From Isotricha intestinalis (taxonomy: Eukaryota; Ciliophora; Litostomatea; Vestibuliferida; Isotrichidae), in assembly GCA_023807065.1 (NCBI GenBank), contig JAJJLU010003508.1, forward strand, positions 1-64,000: DNA of 64,000 nt, in the 5' to 3' direction. Below, piece by piece: positions 56,008 to 64,000 of the stretch (within the stretch, counting starts at the first letter, position 1; each line of letters starts with the position of its first letter). The notes under the pieces were generated by a model, which was not told the DNA's origin, ran no database searches, and saw only the letters and a program-made list of their open reading frames with translations. A program made the position numbers and the translations under genes.

Positions 56008-59000
56008 CTAATTTTTACTCTTTAAACGATCCAATATTTTTTCAGAATTTAATTTCACAATAGTGTTATTTCCTATACCAATATTTCCCATTCTTTGTAA
56101 AAAATCTTTTTCTTCATCATTCATTCCATTTTTAGAATCATCATGTGTTTTTTTTTTATCCAAAAATTTCATAAAAACTTCAGAATAAAACAAATCTGGA
56201 TTATTTAAATTCATATTATCTTTTTCTATTTTTTGACTTATCACACTAAGAATATCTTTTTTATTCCTTTTTTTATCATCATCATATCTATATTCAATTC
56301 CTGTCATAAACTGTTTAGATTTAGGTATTATACTATTTGATTTTGGAGATTCATCATCATTATTAACGTTTTTTTGGGATTTGGCAGTTTTCACTGATTT
56401 CATAGATTTCATTGATTTCATAGATTTCATAGATTTTACTCTTTTAAATTTAACTCTTTTTTCTTCGTCTTTTTCTTTGATAGATTTAAAATTAATATGT
56501 TTAGTATTATTAAAATCAATGCCTGTATTTGATTTATAATTATTTTGATTATTCTTAAGATTAATTTCTTCTTTTATAAAATTTTCAACTTTTTTCCTAA
56601 ATGAATCATCTTTGCTATAATTATGGTCACTTAACTGATCAATATTATCATATTCACTATTAATAGAAAAAGAAATTTCAGTAGAACAAATAGATATATT
56701 ATCAATACTTGACTTTTTTTTATAAATTTCATTTATCTCAAATTGAAAATTAGGATTTGATTGTTGAGAAATAATAAAAGTTTCTTCAGGATAAATTTCA
56801 TCATTAATTTCATCATAATTATAAGGAGTATAATTTCTTTTATGAGTTTTAGCTCTTAAATATTTTAATTCAGTAGGCTTTTTAATATATTTTGATTCTT
56901 CATGCTTTTGAGTAGAATAAGTTTTAAATGTATTTTGAATAGGATTAATCATACTATTATCAGAAACAGAAGATTTTTTAGTGCATTCCCTATTATAATC
57001 TTCAACAATAGTTTTTAATCCAGTTTCATTAAAATAAGATTTTATGATATTTCTATTATTATTTTTTGCCATTAAGCTCTTTTCTTCAGAAGAAGAATCA
57101 TCAGAACTTTCAGAAATACTAGAACTACTATCGTCAGAATGAATATTTAATTCTGATTCTCTTGTTAAAGAAGGTATAGATTTCAAATCATTATCACCAT
57201 CTTCAATTATACTAATTGAACTGGCAAATGAATTTGTTTTTTTTATTCTTTTATATTTATTTGGATTAACTCCATGTTCATTAGTAATCATTTTAACAAT
57301 TCTATTTGTTAATCTTTTAATTTGTTCCATATTAAAAAGTGATTTTTGATTAATTTTCTTCCAATATTGAGGATAACTTGCAGAAATATTTATAGCATCT
57401 TCTTTATTTAAAAAAAATAATTCTGCTTTTCTGGATTTTACTCTTAAACATAAAGGACTTCTTTGGTCAAGAAACATTAATATATCTCCAAAATGTTCAT
57501 TTCTTCTAATTTCTAATATTCGAAAATATTGTACTTCTTCTTTTTCTTCATTACCACTTATATTTAAAAGAGAAAATTTTGATTGTTTATTATTTTTATT
57601 TAAATTAGAATTTCTCTTCATTGGTTTGAAATTATATAATCCTTTATTTACTGAAGCATCTCTTGCAATATTATTGAAAAATAATGTGGATCTTCTCATT
57701 GGAGCGGAAAAATTAAATGTTCTTTTCAATTTTGATACATTTAATACAAATGGAAGTTGTAATGAAAGTGTTCCTCTTTTTACGAAAATAATATCTTCTA
57801 CTAAATCACCGTCTTTTATTAATATATCATTTTTTAATGATAAAATTGGCTTAAATGCTAATATTATTTTTATAATAAAATCTGTATTTGTGAAATTTTT
57901 AAAAAATATAAAATTTTTGATTATTGGTTTATACATTTCAAATATTAAACTATTTCTTAATCCTATTGGTAATTCATCTATAATATTATGTTTGTTTTTT
58001 TTTTCATTGAAATGTTTATATTTTAAATATCTTTTAATTCTATCATATAATTCTTCAGAGAAATTAGGATAAGTTAATTTAATTTCATCTAAAATTTTAA
58101 TATTATTTGATAATTCTTCAGTTTTATCATTTAATATTTTAATATAATTACTAATGGAAGTTAAAGCCCATGAATAAGCAAAAATTCCAACAACTTCTAA
58201 AAATAATCCAAAAATTTTTTCTTTATAATTTACACATGTTAAATCTCCATATCCAACTGTTGTTAATGTTGTTATAGTATAATATATTGATATTAAATAT
58301 AATTGAAGAAAGTTTTTATTTGTATGATCAAAGTGACCTATCCAATTTGGATAATCATTTTTTCCAATAAATAAAAAAACACAAGCTACAATATGTAAAG
58401 AAATACAAAAAATAAATACACATATTGACAGTCTTCCATAATTGTTGAAATAATTAAATTTTGAAAATTCATTTGTGAATATAAAAACAAACTTATTACT
58501 TGAAACAACTTTAAATATTTTCATTAATCTCAATAAAATAAATAAATAAACATAATTTTTAGTATAAATAGGATGATTTAAAAATTCTGGATTATAACAT
58601 TTTTTATCAAAAAAAATCAAAAGACTTTGTACTGGAATTGCAGAAATGAAATCCACAAAAAACCAAGTTTTAAGATAATGTTCTGCAATTAAACTATGTT
58701 TTGTAATTAAAATTTCATCAAAATCATAAAAAGCAATAAAAAATTGAGTAACTAAATCAATAATATGAAAAATATCAATTGTAACATTAAAAACAAGATT
58801 AAAGTAATATCTTCTTCCTTTAAAACAATGAATTTCATTTCTTCCTAAATACAAAGGAATAAAAAATAAATTATAAAATGTAAAAATAGCAATAAAAAAA
58901 TCAATAAAGTGAATTATACCTGATTCAGGAATAATATAATAACGATCTACTGTTTCATCTATATTTTCTTCATCATCAAAAGAATCATAAACATAACCTT

Positions 59001-60492
59001 TTCTACTTAATATTCTAAATTTTTCTTTTTCAATCTCATCAAGAGTACTTTCTTCACTTTCACTTTCATTTTCATTATTTTCATTAAAAACATCTTGATC
59101 TAAAAGTTCATCTTCATCTAATAAAAAAGTTTTATTTTTATGAAGATTGTCTTTTTTTTTTCCAATAATTGATATTTTTAATTCTTTTCTAATTTCATTT
59201 AATTGAAGTATATTTTTATTTGATAAATTAGTTAATTCTAAAAAACTATTTTCACTATCATTATTTGAATCTGAGTCATTTTTAATTTCTGAAGACTTTT
59301 GTTGTTTTATTATGATATCACTGTTTTTTATTTTTGAAAGATTTTTTAACTCTATTTCTTTTTCAGTTCCTGAAGATTTTCCTTTTATTGAAATTGTTTT
59401 TTTTAAATTTTTTGATACTCCTTCATTTGATTTTTCAAAAGATTTAATATTTTTTCTTTGAAAGATATTCTTTTGAGCTTCTAAACTTTTTTGATGAGAA
59501 TAAGTTTTAAAACTCTTTTTTGAGAAACTTTCCAATGTTTCTTCTTCCGTGTTATTATTTGTATCTTTTGTTATTTTATGTTTTTGTTTTTTCTTATGTT
59601 CTTTTTTGTCTTGTTTTTTAACAAGATCTTTAAATATACCAAAATGTTTTTTATATGTACTATCTTTCTTTTTAATTATACTATCTTTATTTTCAGCTTT
59701 TTTCAAAATACTATCTTTAAATTCAGATTTTTTATTTATGCTATCTTCATCCCCATATTTTCTAATTAAACTATCTTTATGTTTAGATTTTTTATTTATA
59801 CTATCTTCATCCCCATATTTTCTAATTAAACTATCTTTATGTTTAGATTTTTTATTTATACTATCTTCATCCCCATATTTTCTAATTGAACTGTCTTTAT
59901 GTTTAGATTTTTTATTTATACTATCTTCATCCCCGTATTTTTTCTTGAAACTATCTTTATGGTCATGTTTTCTAACACTTTCTCTTCCATCGTTTTTCTT
60001 TATATTTTCTTGTTCTTTATCGTTTTTATTTTTTAAAGCACTTTTATATTTATTTTCTTTACTTCTATGAGAATAATCTTTAGTTTTAAACCAATCTCTC
60101 GATTTATCAGAACCTTGTTTTTTATGACTAAAAACACGATTTATATTATAACTCATTCTTCTACTAAACGCTTTGTCAACATTTTTATCAGATATTTTTT
60201 GTAATTTAATTTTGTTTGTTGGATCTATTTGATGACTGTTTATCGTTAAAGCAGAGTTTCTTGATTTTGGTTTAATAGGTGGAGCATTTCCTTCATCAAT
60301 ACTTAATATAGTTTTTCTTTTTAATTTATTAACATAATCTAATATATCATGCTCTGCTTGAAATAATTCATTTTTATTATATTGTTTTATAACATTATTG
60401 TGATTTGCTTCTTCTAGTAAATGAGAATAATTCTCTTTGTGAATTGATTCGTTTAAATGAATTGAATGAGTTGAATGATTTAATTTTTTCAT
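56008..60492 (-). CDS. K+ channel with C-terminal cyclic-nucleotide-binding domain
   Basis: 1494 aa in one exon; stop TAG. A long charged N-terminus (1-520) includes a 20-residue tandem repeat. Six membrane segments run from about 525 to 775, with an S4-like LFILLRLMKIFKVV and the pore TTLTTVGYGDL near 742-751, the K+ selectivity filter. A C-linker leads to a cyclic-nucleotide-binding domain (about 890-1045) with HFGDILMFLDQRSPLCLRVK as its phosphate-cassette region; roughly 75 low-complexity residues are inserted inside it. The 450-residue tail is disordered, with an SMK repeat. This matches the large ciliate family of EAG/CNG-type K+ channels, which set ciliary beating by membrane potential; direct nucleotide gating is unproven. 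Confidence 0.9.
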   Translation of the reverse strand: MKKLNHSTHSIHLNESIHKENYSHLLEEANHNNVIKQYNKNELFQAEHDILDYVNKLKRKTILSIDEGNAPPIKPKSRNSALTINSHQIDPTNKIKLQKISDKNVDKAFSRRMSYNINRVFSHKKQGSDKSRDWFKTKDYSHRSKENKYKSALKNKNDKEQENIKKNDGRESVRKHDHKDSFKKKYGDEDSINKKSKHKDSSIRKYGDEDSINKKSKHKDSLIRKYGDEDSINKKSKHKDSLIRKYGDEDSINKKSEFKDSILKKAENKDSIIKKKDSTYKKHFGIFKDLVKKQDKKEHKKKQKHKITKDTNNNTEEETLESFSKKSFKTYSHQKSLEAQKNIFQRKNIKSFEKSNEGVSKNLKKTISIKGKSSGTEKEIELKNLSKIKNSDIIIKQQKSSEIKNDSDSNNDSENSFLELTNLSNKNILQLNEIRKELKISIIGKKKDNLHKNKTFLLDEDELLDQDVFNENNENESESEESTLDEIEKEKFRILSRKGYVYDSFDDEENIDETVDRYYIIPESGIIHFIDFFIAIFTFYNLFFIPLYLGRNEIHCFKGRRYYFNLVFNVTIDIFHIIDLVTQFFIAFYDFDEILITKHSLIAEHYLKTWFFVDFISAIPVQSLLIFFDKKCYNPEFLNHPIYTKNYVYLFILLRLMKIFKVVSSNKFVFIFTNEFSKFNYFNNYGRLSICVFIFCISLHIVACVFLFIGKNDYPNWIGHFDHTNKNFLQLYLISIYYTITTLTTVGYGDLTCVNYKEKIFGLFLEVVGIFAYSWALTSISNYIKILNDKTEELSNNIKILDEIKLTYPNFSEELYDRIKRYLKYKHFNEKKNKHNIIDELPIGLRNSLIFEMYKPIIKNFIFFKNFTNTDFIIKIILAFKPILSLKNDILIKDGDLVEDIIFVKRGTLSLQLPFVLNVSKLKRTFNFSAPMRRSTLFFNNIARDASVNKGLYNFKPMKRNSNLNKNNKQSKFSLLNISGNEEKEEVQYFRILEIRRNEHFGDILMFLDQRSPLCLRVKSRKAELFFLNKEDAINISASYPQYWKKINQKSLFNMEQIKRLTNRIVKMITNEHGVNPNKYKRIKKTNSFASSISIIEDGDNDLKSIPSLTRESELNIHSDDSSSSISESSDDSSSEEKSLMAKNNNRNIIKSYFNETGLKTIVEDYNRECTKKSSVSDNSMINPIQNTFKTYSTQKHEESKYIKKPTELKYLRAKTHKRNYTPYNYDEINDEIYPEETFIISQQSNPNFQFEINEIYKKKSSIDNISICSTEISFSINSEYDNIDQLSDHNYSKDDSFRKKVENFIKEEINLKNNQNNYKSNTGIDFNNTKHINFKSIKEKDEEKRVKFKRVKSMKSMKSMKSMKSVKTAKSQKNVNNDDESPKSNSIIPKSKQFMTGIEYRYDDDKKRNKKDILSVISQKIEKDNMNLNNPDLFYSEVFMKFLDKKKTHDDSKNGMNDEEKDFLQRMGNIGIGNNTIVKLNSEKILDRLKSKN
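56395..56436. repeat. 9-bp tandem repeat in the K+ channel tail
   Basis: About four and a half copies of a 9-bp unit (gatttcata / gatttcatt) encode the KSMKSMKSMKSMKS run of the K+ channel C-terminus. It is in frame and likely length-variable. Confidence 0.8.
59711..59963. repeat. 60-bp tandem repeat in the K+ channel N-terminus
   Basis: About four units with a 60-bp period. Bases 59761..59820 and 59821..59880 are identical, and 59881..59940 differs at only a few positions; flanking partial units are more diverged. Each encodes 20 residues (KHKDSLIRKYGDEDSINKKS), so gain or loss of a unit keeps the frame. Confidence 0.95.
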
Positions 60493-61539
60493 TTCTTAAT
60501 TTTATTTTATAATTGAATTGCAAAAAATATTAAATAAATTTTAATTTTTTTCGATTCCTTAAAGATTTTTTTCGATGTTTTTTATATTTTTTTAAGAAAT
60601 TGTTACATAAAATAAATAAAAATATTTTCTTCAAAAATTTTTCTAATTTTAAACATTTCAATTTTATAAAGGATTTAAAAGACATTTTCACATAATAAGT
60701 TTATGATAAAATTAAAAAGATTTTTTATTGAATTTTATGGAAATGAATTCTTTAATCTTTCTAATAATTAAATTTAGAAAAATTTTCTTACTATATCTAT
60801 AATAATATAAAATTAAAAAAAAGAACAATAAAAAATAATTAATTGCTGTTATATAATAAGATAATTAAAAATAGTATTTTGATTTTTTCTATAATTAAAT
60901 TAGGTTTTCATATTTGAAGAATAATTTTTTATTAAAAATTACTTTTTAATAGTATTTTATAATTTTATAATTAGAAATGGAATTTAATCAATTAAAACAT
61001 TAAATTCTAATTAACTGAAATGTTAAATCTTTTAAATAAAACTTACCAATATTCTTTAAATCATTAATTTATAAACTTGAAGAAATTCAAATTTAATAGT
61101 AATTATTCTTTCTATTTTTTATTTCTCTTTTTATTATTTGATTTTTTATAATTTAAGACTTTTTCAAGAATTAAATATCATTTTCTTTACTTTTATCATA
61201 TATAATTAAAATATTCTTAATTTTATTGATTAGAAATCCTTTATCTTTTGTATTTGAATATTTTTCATGTTTTAAAAGATATATCTCATTAATTTCTATT
61301 AATTCCAAAAATCTTATTTTCACATATAATTATCAATTAATAATATTTTATTATATTGTGATTTTTTATTTGGGACATAAGAATTCATAGTTCTTTGTTT
61401 TTAAAGATTATTAATTTTAATTAACATAAATTCAAGAAAATAAATATCAAATTTTTTTATATATTTTTAAAGATGTATTCCTTAATTTTAAATAGTTTAT
61501 TTATTAAAACCAAAGATTTTTTATTTAATAAAAATAAAA
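60493..61539. other. Long AT-rich spacer
   Basis: 1047 bp without a gene. A short plus-strand stretch near 60660-60800 gives mildly protein-like text (FIKDLKDIFT; EFYGNEFFNLSNN) with stops and a frameshift, possibly a relic. It presumably holds the K+ channel promoter at its left end. No motif was recognised. Confidence 0.4.
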
Positions 61540-61734
61540 ATGAAATTTAATTTGATTTTTTTAATTTTTATTACTTTATTCTCTATTACTTTTCAAGCTA
61601 ATTGTGAGAAAATAAGAAATTATTGCAAAGATCAATGTCATAGGAGAGCAAGGCTTTTTTGGATTAACGAATGCTGCAAAAATTGTGATAAAGAATATGT
61701 GCAATGTAAAAAAAAATTGGAACCTAAAAACTAA
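61540..61734 (+). CDS. Small secreted cysteine-rich protein
   Basis: 64 aa. Residues 1-20 are a clear signal peptide (MKFNLIFLIFITLFSITFQA). The mature part of about 44 residues has seven cysteines at 22, 29, 33, 45, 46, 49 and 56 (spacing C-x6-C-x3-C-x11-CC-x2-C-x6-C) and is basic with a YxxxC-rich, helical look. Its codon use includes tgc and agg, slightly less AT-biased than its neighbours. The odd cysteine number suggests a dimer or one free thiol. The family is not recognised; ciliates secrete small disulfide proteins such as pheromones, but nothing ties this one to them. Confidence 0.65.
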   Translation: MKFNLIFLIFITLFSITFQANCEKIRNYCKDQCHRRARLFWINECCKNCDKEYVQCKKKLEPKN

Positions 61735-62140
61735 ATATATTAAATACTTTTATTTTGAAAACTAAAAACATTTTTTTAATTCTTTCTAAAATATAGCTTA
61801 ATAAATATTTTATCTGAATAAAAAATCTTGAAAAAAAAATAAACAAATTTTAATTTGTTTTATCTTTTTTTTCTAACTTTTGATATATCTTTTCATTTTT
61901 TAATTTGCTTTTTATAGATTTATTTTTAATTTAATATGTTAAAACAATAATTTTTTCAAATTATCCTTTTATTTTTTTAAATAAGATGAAAATTTTTAAT
62001 TAGAATAGAAAGTACATTACTCAATTTTATGATTATAAAATAATTTTTAAAAGAAACATATCAAACATTAATTGAATTTAAATTAAATAAATTGATATTT
62101 ATATCAAACATAAAAAAATAAAATATAATCAATTCATCAA
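61735..62140. other. Non-coding spacer
   Basis: 406 bp of AT-rich sequence with T-runs. No frame, relic or motif was recognised. Confidence 0.4.
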
Positions 62141-62485
62141 ATGTCATCAATTATGAATTATAGAGAAAGTCCAATTGTAAAAATGAAATGTCAAAATAGA
62201 AAAACTTTTAATATTTTGGATTCAAATCAAATATTATATGAAAAAAATAATGCATTAAAATCAATTGAACTTGATGATGATGATGATATTGAAGAAATTA
62301 ATACAAATTCTTTGGAAACAAGAAGTCCACAATATAAAGAAATAAATAATGATGATAATTATATAGTTATTGTTTCTGATAGAAATTGTAAAAATAATGA
62401 ATTTGTACTCGAAAAAAATATTCACAAATTAGAAAAATATATTAAAAATGTTTTTAAAAAAATCAAAAAATGTAAAAAAGTCTAA
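62141..62485 (+). CDS. Small acidic/basic protein, unknown
   Basis: 114 aa, ATG to TAA. It has an acidic run of five Asp near residue 47 and a basic Lys-rich C-terminus (KYIKNVFKKIKKCKKV). A short segment, NYIVIVSDRNCK, looks like a strand. Polar residues (Ser, Asp, Arg, Thr) are too frequent for random AT-rich DNA, so it is probably real. No family was recognised. Confidence 0.5.
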   Translation: MSSIMNYRESPIVKMKCQNRKTFNILDSNQILYEKNNALKSIELDDDDDIEEINTNSLETRSPQYKEINNDDNYIVIVSDRNCKNNEFVLEKNIHKLEKYIKNVFKKIKKCKKV

Positions 62486-63289
62486 TTATTATAAATTTGA
62501 TATAAAAAATCAAATTATCAATTTGATGTGTCTTTTTTAAAAGGTATTTATTCTTTTTTTAATAATTTTTTATTAATATTAATAATGAATTATTCCCATA
62601 TTTGTGCACTATATATATTTTTTGAATTATAAGATTATTTATGTAAATTAAACTTAAATTTTTTAATCTTTTTTTATATATTTTAATTGAAAATAAATAA
62701 TCTTTTACATGAAATAAAAATTATTTAGAAAATAAATTATTATAATTATTTTTTTAATTTTTTTTGCTTCAAAATTGTGTAATCAATATCATTTTATTTT
62801 TCAAAAAAAACAAAATAATTTTTCAAATGATATTTTCAAAAAACATATAAAAAATATCACTTATCATTATTTATTTTTATATTAATTTTATTTCTCTTCT
62901 TTTTTTGATTTTTTTTTATAAATTATGAATTAATTCTAATGAAAAAATAATAAATGTTAATTGAAAAAAGAGAAAGAAAAGATTATTTCCTATAGATAAA
63001 ATATTTTAATCGTTGATAAAATGATTTTTATATATGTATTAATTCTATATAAATTCAATCAATCTAAATTAACATAATATTATTATTTATGTTTTGATTA
63101 AAGAGAAAAAATGTTATTTCATTATAAAATAATTAAAATTTGTTTTAATATCATAATGAACATAATAGTACTATCAATAATTTGATTTTAATGGAAATTT
63201 ATATTCTTTTGTAATCAAAATTAAGGAAGAAAATAAAACAATAAATAATAATTAAATAATCAATCGTTAATATTCCAAAAATTACTTCT

Positions 63290-63552
63290 ATTATTGAGAA
63301 TGAATACAGAATTGATTTAATAAATTTATGAAAAAAAGGTAAATTAAACCTAATTTAATTATGATCTTACAGATTGGATATATGATATTGTTGGGTTAAA
63401 AATATATCTAAGTTTCAAAAGATGGAGTTAAAAAGCTTAAAATTATTTTTATTTTTAAAATCAAATTTTGTTTGTTCTATAGTTTTGATAATCAAATTTT
63501 CAAATTTGAATGTAGAGTAATTTTTATGAAATATTTCAATAAGAATAATTAA
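63290..63552 (+). pseudogene. Possible gene relic beside the MITE-like element
   Basis: The plus strand reads NYDLTDWIYDIVG near 63358, then in another frame SKDGVKKLKIIFIF and FCLFYSFDNQIFKFECRV, open for about 45 codons to a TAA near 63552. This suggests the 3' end of a decayed gene. The stretch 62486..63290 holds nothing recognisable. Confidence 0.3.
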
Positions 63553-63672
63553 TTGTAATTACTGTAATTGAATAATATTTAAAAATAAATTAAAATAAAT
63601 TTACTCACATTTTTATTTATATTCATTCAAAATAGTATATTCCTTGTCGTTATAACTTTAACAAATTTAATA

Positions 63673-63965
63673 GTGTAAAAGACAAGATCATCCGTCGGAT
63701 ATCGTCATAGGTCACCTTCAAAAATACCCTAAATTTCAAACTGACGGATGACAAAAGGAGGAAATCGTCATCCTTCACCCAAAAATTCTCCTTATTAAAT
63801 CATATAAATTATACCCAGATTAAAATTTTCAAATTTTGTTTAAAATTATAATTTTTAGAAAATACTTATTAAATATTAAGGTAACTGATGATCACTGGAA
63901 TCACCATTAGTCAAGGGGATAATATCCCCTTACATTGGGGTGACGGATGACCCTCTCTTTTACAG
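63673..63965. mobile_element. MITE-like element with terminal inverted repeats
   Basis: A 293-bp element with imperfect 24-bp terminal inverted repeats: left 63673..63696 (gtgtaaaagacaagatcatc then cgtc) and right 63942..63965, matching at 20 of 24 positions when reversed. A TA dinucleotide flanks both ends, as expected for a TA target duplication. Inside are a perfect 19-nt palindrome at 63913..63931 (9-bp arms), an inverted gacggatga copy at 63743..63751, and an imperfect direct repeat (63701.. and 63764..). It is visibly more GC-rich than everything around it. There is no coding capacity, so it would be non-autonomous. The Tc1/mariner-type assignment rests only on the TA. Confidence 0.75.
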
Positions 63966-64000
63966 TAATTATAATCATTTATGTAAAGTGACTTTGAAAT

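Noticed and set aside
59549..60070. Long plus-strand open frame opposite the K+ channel repeat
   Set aside because: Antisense shadow of the charged tandem repeat; Leu/Phe/Ser only and no start context.
1..64000. A ciliate code with TAA/TAG read as Gln
   Set aside because: Every well-supported gene uses CAA for Gln and stops at the first TAA, TAG or TGA at a sensible C-terminus.
1..64000. tRNA, rRNA, telomere or CRISPR features
   Set aside because: No cloverleaf-like GC-rich 70-90 bp segment, no rRNA cores, no G4T2/G4T4-type arrays and no spaced direct repeats were seen.

Overview
This window looks like nuclear DNA of a very AT-rich protist, most likely a ciliate (GC is roughly one fifth by eye). 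Long intron-poor genes are packed about one per 2 kb on both strands. Introns are tiny: I place 11, of 26-42 nt, all GT...AG. The gene set is typical of ciliates: the centriole protein POC1, a CFAP410 homologue, p25-alpha and calcyphosin-type EF-hand proteins, a four-CNB cGMP-dependent protein kinase (PKG), a six-TM K+ channel with a cyclic-nucleotide-binding domain, and a Pot1/TEBP-alpha telomere end-binding protein. Glutamine is written CAA in the genes, and TAA (most), TGA (3 genes) and TAG (2 genes) all end genes. The code is therefore standard, which argues against Tetrahymena- or Paramecium-like ciliates. A standard-code lineage such as the litostomes (for example AT-rich rumen ciliates) fits, but that placement is inference.

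Layout. 0-10 kb: a gene relic, a calcyphosin-like EF-hand protein, a ubiquitin-like/helical-repeat protein divergent from a three-exon unknown gene, then Pot1. 10-18 kb: a coiled-coil protein, a relic, a p25-alpha protein, two small unknown proteins and a WD40 protein. 18-26 kb: a large ankyrin protein, CFAP410, a coiled-coil protein, and relics that include a recognisable MORN-repeat pseudogene. 26-32 kb: an AMPK/SNF1-type kinase broken by one base in an A-tract, and a three-exon unknown gene. 32-47 kb, all minus strand: an RCC1-like protein, PKG, an unknown protein, Cdc20/Cdh1, a PWWP/IBD protein, a BEACH protein and an EF-hand protein. 47-56 kb: a RING/B-box/WD40 protein, a small membrane protein, an F-x-P-x-I repeat protein, a small unknown protein, POC1 and a PHOSPHO-type phosphatase. 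56-64 kb: the K+ channel, a small secreted cysteine-rich protein, a small acidic protein and, at the right edge, a 293-bp MITE-like element with terminal inverted repeats.

The genes do not form operons. Shared themes are cilium/basal body (POC1, CFAP410, p25-alpha, calcyphosin-like), cyclic-nucleotide and membrane signalling (PKG, K+ channel), cell cycle (Cdc20/Cdh1), chromatin (PWWP/IBD) and telomere (Pot1). Many spacers over 400 bp carry what look like decayed coding sequence with in-frame TAA/TAG/TGA, consistent with C-to-T mutation turning CAA into TAA. Because random AT-rich DNA also translates to K/N/I/F/L/Y-rich text, only the MORN relic is strongly supported. No tRNA, rRNA, telomere repeat or CRISPR array was recognised.
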